Shown: positions 1-5,118 of the stretch, piece after piece
How the letters are laid out: every line of letters begins with the position of its first letter
Position numbering within the stretch: position 1 is the first letter of the stretch
Assembly: GCA_015661535.1 (NCBI GenBank)
Contig: DQVY01000210.1
Coordinates: forward strand, 1 to 5,118
Direction of reading: 5' to 3'
Origin: Sulfurovum sp.
GTDB taxonomy: Bacteria; Campylobacterota; Campylobacteria; Campylobacterales; Sulfurovaceae
DNA: 5,118 bases
The notes under the pieces: generated by a model
Told to the model about the DNA's origin: nothing
What the model saw: the letters and a program-made list of their open reading frames with translations, nothing else
The model's database searches: none
Program-made: the position numbers and the translations under genes

Positions 1-3955
<3,955 letters not shown>

Positions 3956-3963
3956 GCTTTTTC

Positions 3964-4033
3964 GCAGGGTCGATAAAATCGACTGTTAATTCAAAAACTC
4001 CAAATATCTAGTGGTCGATTTCATCGACCCTAC
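3964..4033. repeat. REPIN/BIME-like inverted pair of short hairpin repeats
   Basis: Two copies of an imperfect 18-base unit face each other at 3966-3983 and 4014-4031, matching at 17 of 18 positions, with 30 bases between them. Each copy is itself a small hairpin. The left one is GGTCGAT/ATCGACT around AAA (3968-3984, one G-T pair). The right one is GGTCGAT/ATCGACC around TTC on the + strand (4013-4029). The right copy read on the - strand is preceded directly by GTAG (4033 to 4030). The left copy on the + strand is preceded by GCAG (3964-3967). A GTAG-type tetranucleotide followed by a hairpin, in an inverted doublet, is the known layout of REP sequences mobilised by RAYT (IS200/IS605-like) transposases. 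That this is a genomic repeat family is inferred. The element lies just after rpoC, where it could also protect the 3' end of the mRNA. No T-run follows, so it is not a standard terminator. Confidence 0.65.
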
Positions 4034-4076
4034 GGTATATAAAATCTTCAATAAGAAAAACCAAAGAATATTTCGA

Positions 4077-4082
4077 TATAAT
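4077..4082 (+). promoter_or_regulatory. Probable sigma-70 -10 box of the rpsL-rpsG transcript
   Basis: A perfect TATAAT lies 127 bases before the rpsL start, within TTTCGATATAATATG. Transcription would begin near 4088-4090 and give a leader of about 120 bases. No TTGACA-like -35 is visible at the usual distance. Instead the upstream 40 bases are A/T-rich with A-tracts (4041-4044, 4056-4060), which fits promoters of Campylobacter and Helicobacter relatives that lack a conserved -35. A weaker TATAAA at 4038-4043 is a less likely alternative. The call rests on the motif and its position in the gap. Confidence 0.55.
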
Positions 4083-4114
4083 ATGCCTCCAAAAATCTAC
4101 GCGAATTAGGCTAG

Positions 4115-4141
4115 ATAAAAGTAGTATATTACTATTTTTAT
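4115..4141 (+). other. AT-rich stem-loop in the rpsL leader
   Basis: Bases 4115-4126 can pair with 4130-4141 over 12 positions, including one G-U pair, leaving a three-base TAT loop. It lies about 25 bases after the predicted transcription start. The right arm includes a run of five T (4135-4139), so a weak attenuator is conceivable. However, the stem has almost no G-C pairs and no T-run lies beyond it. An alternative 5-bp stem (ATCTA 4095-4099 with TAGAT 4112-4116) overlaps its base by two nucleotides. No known riboswitch or ribosomal-protein leader was recognised. Confidence 0.4.
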
Positions 4142-4197
4142 GTGGTGTAAGAACCCAGATTCAAGAGACATTGATCTCAATTCAAACTAACAAAAAG

Positions 4198-4203
4198 AAA
4201 GGA
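4198..4203 (+). promoter_or_regulatory. Ribosome binding site deciding the rpsL TTG start
   Basis: AAAGGA is a good Shine-Dalgarno match and ends six bases before the TTG at 4210. The only alternative in-frame start upstream, TTG at 4171, has just a weak AAGAG at an awkwardly short distance. The site therefore supports the shorter protein, which also begins exactly where the conserved S12 sequence begins. Confidence 0.8.
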
Positions 4204-4209
4204 AACGAT

Positions 4210-4584
4210 TTGCCTACAATTAACCAATTGATTCGTAAAGAACGTAAAAAGCAAGTGAAAAAATCAAAATCACCTGCACTCGTAAAATGTCCTCAAAGAA
4301 GAGGCGTATGTACTAGAGTATATACAACAACTCCAAAGAAACCTAACTCGGCACTTAGAAAAGTTGCTAAAGTAAGATTGACTTCTGGATTTGAAGTAAT
4401 TTCATACATAGGTGGAGAGGGTCACAACCTTCAAGAACACTCAATCGTACTAGTACGTGGAGGTAGAATTAAAGATTTACCTGGTGTAAAATATCACATT
4501 GTACGTGGTGCATTGGATGCTTCAGGTGTTCAAGGTAGAACAGTTGCAAGATCTAAATACGGTACTAAAAGACCTAAAAAATAA
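4210..4584 (+). CDS. rpsL: 30S ribosomal protein S12
   Basis: S12 sits at the decoding centre of the small ribosomal subunit, near the A site, and helps monitor codon-anticodon pairing. The protein is 124 residues, the same as E. coli S12, and is recognisable throughout: an N-terminal basic arm (PTINQLIRK at 2-10), CPQRRGVCTRVYTTTPKKPNSA at 27-48, the GGEGHNLQEHS stretch at 68-78 and a C-terminal SKYGTKRPKK tail. K43 and K88, the main sites of streptomycin-resistance mutations (K42 and K87 without the initiator Met), are both wild type. D89 is the aspartate that RimO methylthiolates in E. coli. The start is TTG at 4210, chosen for its ribosome binding site and because PTINQL matches the family N-terminus. 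The frame stays open upstream as far as 4012, so longer calls from TTG 4171 (137 residues) are possible but poorly supported. It stands 254 bases after rpoC and 144 before rpsG. Confidence 0.97.
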   Translation: MPTINQLIRKERKKQVKKSKSPALVKCPQRRGVCTRVYTTTPKKPNSALRKVAKVRLTSGFEVISYIGGEGHNLQEHSIVLVRGGRIKDLPGVKYHIVRGALDASGVQGRTVARSKYGTKRPKK

Positions 4585-4625
4585 TTCTTGTAAGAAATAT
4601 TTATAGTAACAAAAAGTAATAGTTT

Positions 4626-4678
4626 AGTCTGGGAACAGACTTCGGACAGGTATTGTCAATAAATCTTTAGAGGATTTA
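4626..4678 (+). promoter_or_regulatory. Structured rpsL-rpsG spacer with three consecutive stem-loops
   Basis: Three small hairpins follow one another. AGTCTG/CAGACT closes a GGAA loop of the GNRA type (4626-4641). GACA/TGTC closes a five-base loop (4645-4657). TAAATC/GATTTA closes a seven-base loop (4660-4678). AGGTA (4648-4652) can alternatively pair with TACCT (4677-4681), which would replace the second hairpin and the outer part of the third. In E. coli, S7 binds the rpsL-rpsG spacer and represses its own translation. This position and structure suggest a comparable role, but the homology of the site is inferred and the second and third stems are weak. No terminator T-run is present, so read-through into rpsG is expected. 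Confidence 0.4.
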
Positions 4679-4714
4679 CCTTAGGGGACAAGACTTGAGT
4701 AAATTATAATAATT

Positions 4715-4726
4715 GAAGGAAACCTT
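4715..4726 (+). promoter_or_regulatory. rpsG ribosome binding site within a small palindrome
   Basis: GAAGGA at 4715-4720 is a strong Shine-Dalgarno sequence whose last base is eight bases before the ATG at 4729. It fixes that start. AAGG (4716-4719) is followed by AAA and then CCTT (4723-4726), so the core of the site can form a 4-bp hairpin with itself. A second CCTT at 4679-4682 could pair with the same bases. The pairing is short and may be without effect. Confidence 0.7.
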
Positions 4727-4728
4727 AA

Positions 4729-5118
4729 ATGAGAAGAAGAAAAGCTCCCGTTAGACCGGTATTGCCAGATCCAGTACATGGATCTAAAGTATTAACAAAA
4801 TTCATCAATGCGATTATGCTTGGTGGTAAAAAAAGCACTGCGCAAAAAGTTATGTATTCTGCGTTAGAAAGAATTGAATCAAAATCTGGTGAAAAAGGGA
4901 TTGAAGTTTTCAACAAAGCAATGGAAAACGTCAAACCTGTTATGGAAGTAAAATCTAGAAGAGTAGGTGGGGCAACCTATCAAGTGCCGATCGAAGTTAG
5001 ACCTGTAAGACAACAGTCTTTAGGAATCAGATGGATCGTTGATGCTGCTAGAAAAAGAAATGAAAGAACTATGATGGAGCGTTTGTCAAATGAATTGATG
5101 GATGCTGCTACTGAAAAA
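4729..5118 (+). CDS. rpsG: 30S ribosomal protein S7 (3'-truncated)
   Basis: S7 is a primary assembly protein that organises the 3' major (head) domain of 16S rRNA and lies near the E site and mRNA exit. The 130 residues present begin with the conserved MRRRKA and include LPDPVHGS (12-19), LGGKKSTAQKVMYSALE (31-47), VKSRRVGGATYQVPIEVRP (about 74-92) and RWIVDAARKR (about 101-110). These match E. coli S7 without gaps of note. About 25 residues of the usual 155 or so are lost at the window end. It follows rpsL on the same strand after a 144-base spacer, as in the bacterial str operon, where fusA normally comes next. A TATAAT 18 bases before the ATG is too close to be a convincing separate promoter, so rpsG is probably co-transcribed with rpsL. 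In E. coli S7 represses translation of its own mRNA at this spacer. Confidence 0.97.
   Translation, partial: MRRRKAPVRPVLPDPVHGSKVLTKFINAIMLGGKKSTAQKVMYSALERIESKSGEKGIEVFNKAMENVKPVMEVKSRRVGGATYQVPIEVRPVRQQSLGIRWIVDAARKRNERTMMERLSNELMDAATEK

Noticed and set aside
3966..4031. Rho-independent terminator after rpoC
   Set aside because: The inverted repeat could form a long stem, but the bases after it (TACGGTATATAAAATC) contain no T-run and the loop of the long form is 30 bases. It fits a REP doublet better.
4140..4190. 16-codon leader peptide gene
   Set aside because: There is no ribosome binding site before the ATG and no repeated regulatory codons. It is kept only as part of a low-interest finding.
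4585..4600. TTCTTGTAAGAA just after the rpsL stop as a terminator
   Set aside because: The stem is only 4-5 pairs of A/T and lacks a T-tract.
4642..4657. Resemblance of TTCGGACAGGTATTGTC to 16S rRNA near the GACAGGTGCTG region
   Set aside because: Only about eight bases match in a row, and that part of 16S rRNA is not the main S7 site as I know it, so mimicry is not supported.
4705..4710. TATAAT as an rpsG promoter
   Set aside because: It lies 18 bases before the ATG, so transcription would begin inside or at the ribosome binding site, and no -35 is present. A chance match in A/T-rich sequence is more likely.

Overview
The window is a piece of the core transcription and translation machinery of a bacterium. 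It most likely comes from the Campylobacterota (formerly Epsilonproteobacteria), and a Sulfurovum-like relative is my best guess. The evidence is threefold: the RpoC, S12 and S7 sequences read as that lineage, the gene order rpoC-rpsL-rpsG is the one I recall for members such as Helicobacter pylori, and the only clear promoter motif is a TATAAT box without a matching -35. All genes lie on the + strand and all are housekeeping genes. I found no mobile-element gene, CRISPR array, toxin or defence system, and no tRNA or rRNA gene.

Layout: bases 1-3955 are the 3' part of rpoC, the RNA polymerase beta' subunit. About 180 N-terminal residues, including the first zinc site, lie before the window. 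The catalytic NADFDGD loop, bridge helix, second zinc site and trigger loop are intact, and the trigger loop carries a long insertion, larger than that of E. coli. Bases 3956-4209 are a gap. It holds a pair of inverted short hairpin repeats that looks like a REP doublet (REPIN/BIME), then a probable promoter and an AT-rich leader hairpin. Bases 4210-4584 are rpsL (ribosomal protein S12), which appears to start at TTG. Bases 4585-4728 are a structured spacer with three small stem-loops and a Shine-Dalgarno sequence that can fold back on itself. Bases 4729-5118 are rpsG (ribosomal protein S7), cut by the window end about 25 residues before its expected stop.

The genes make one polymerase subunit and two 30S ribosomal proteins, so the locus joins the rpoBC and str operons. 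rpsL-rpsG probably has its own promoter at about 4077, with possible read-through from rpoC because no good terminator is visible between them. The spacer upstream of rpsG is where enterobacteria place S7 autoregulation. The structures here are candidates for an equivalent control, but they are read by eye only.

The most unusual items are the REP-like doublet, the enlarged trigger-loop insertion, the TTG start of rpsL and the possible translational switch before rpsG. I see no convincing previously undescribed multi-gene system.
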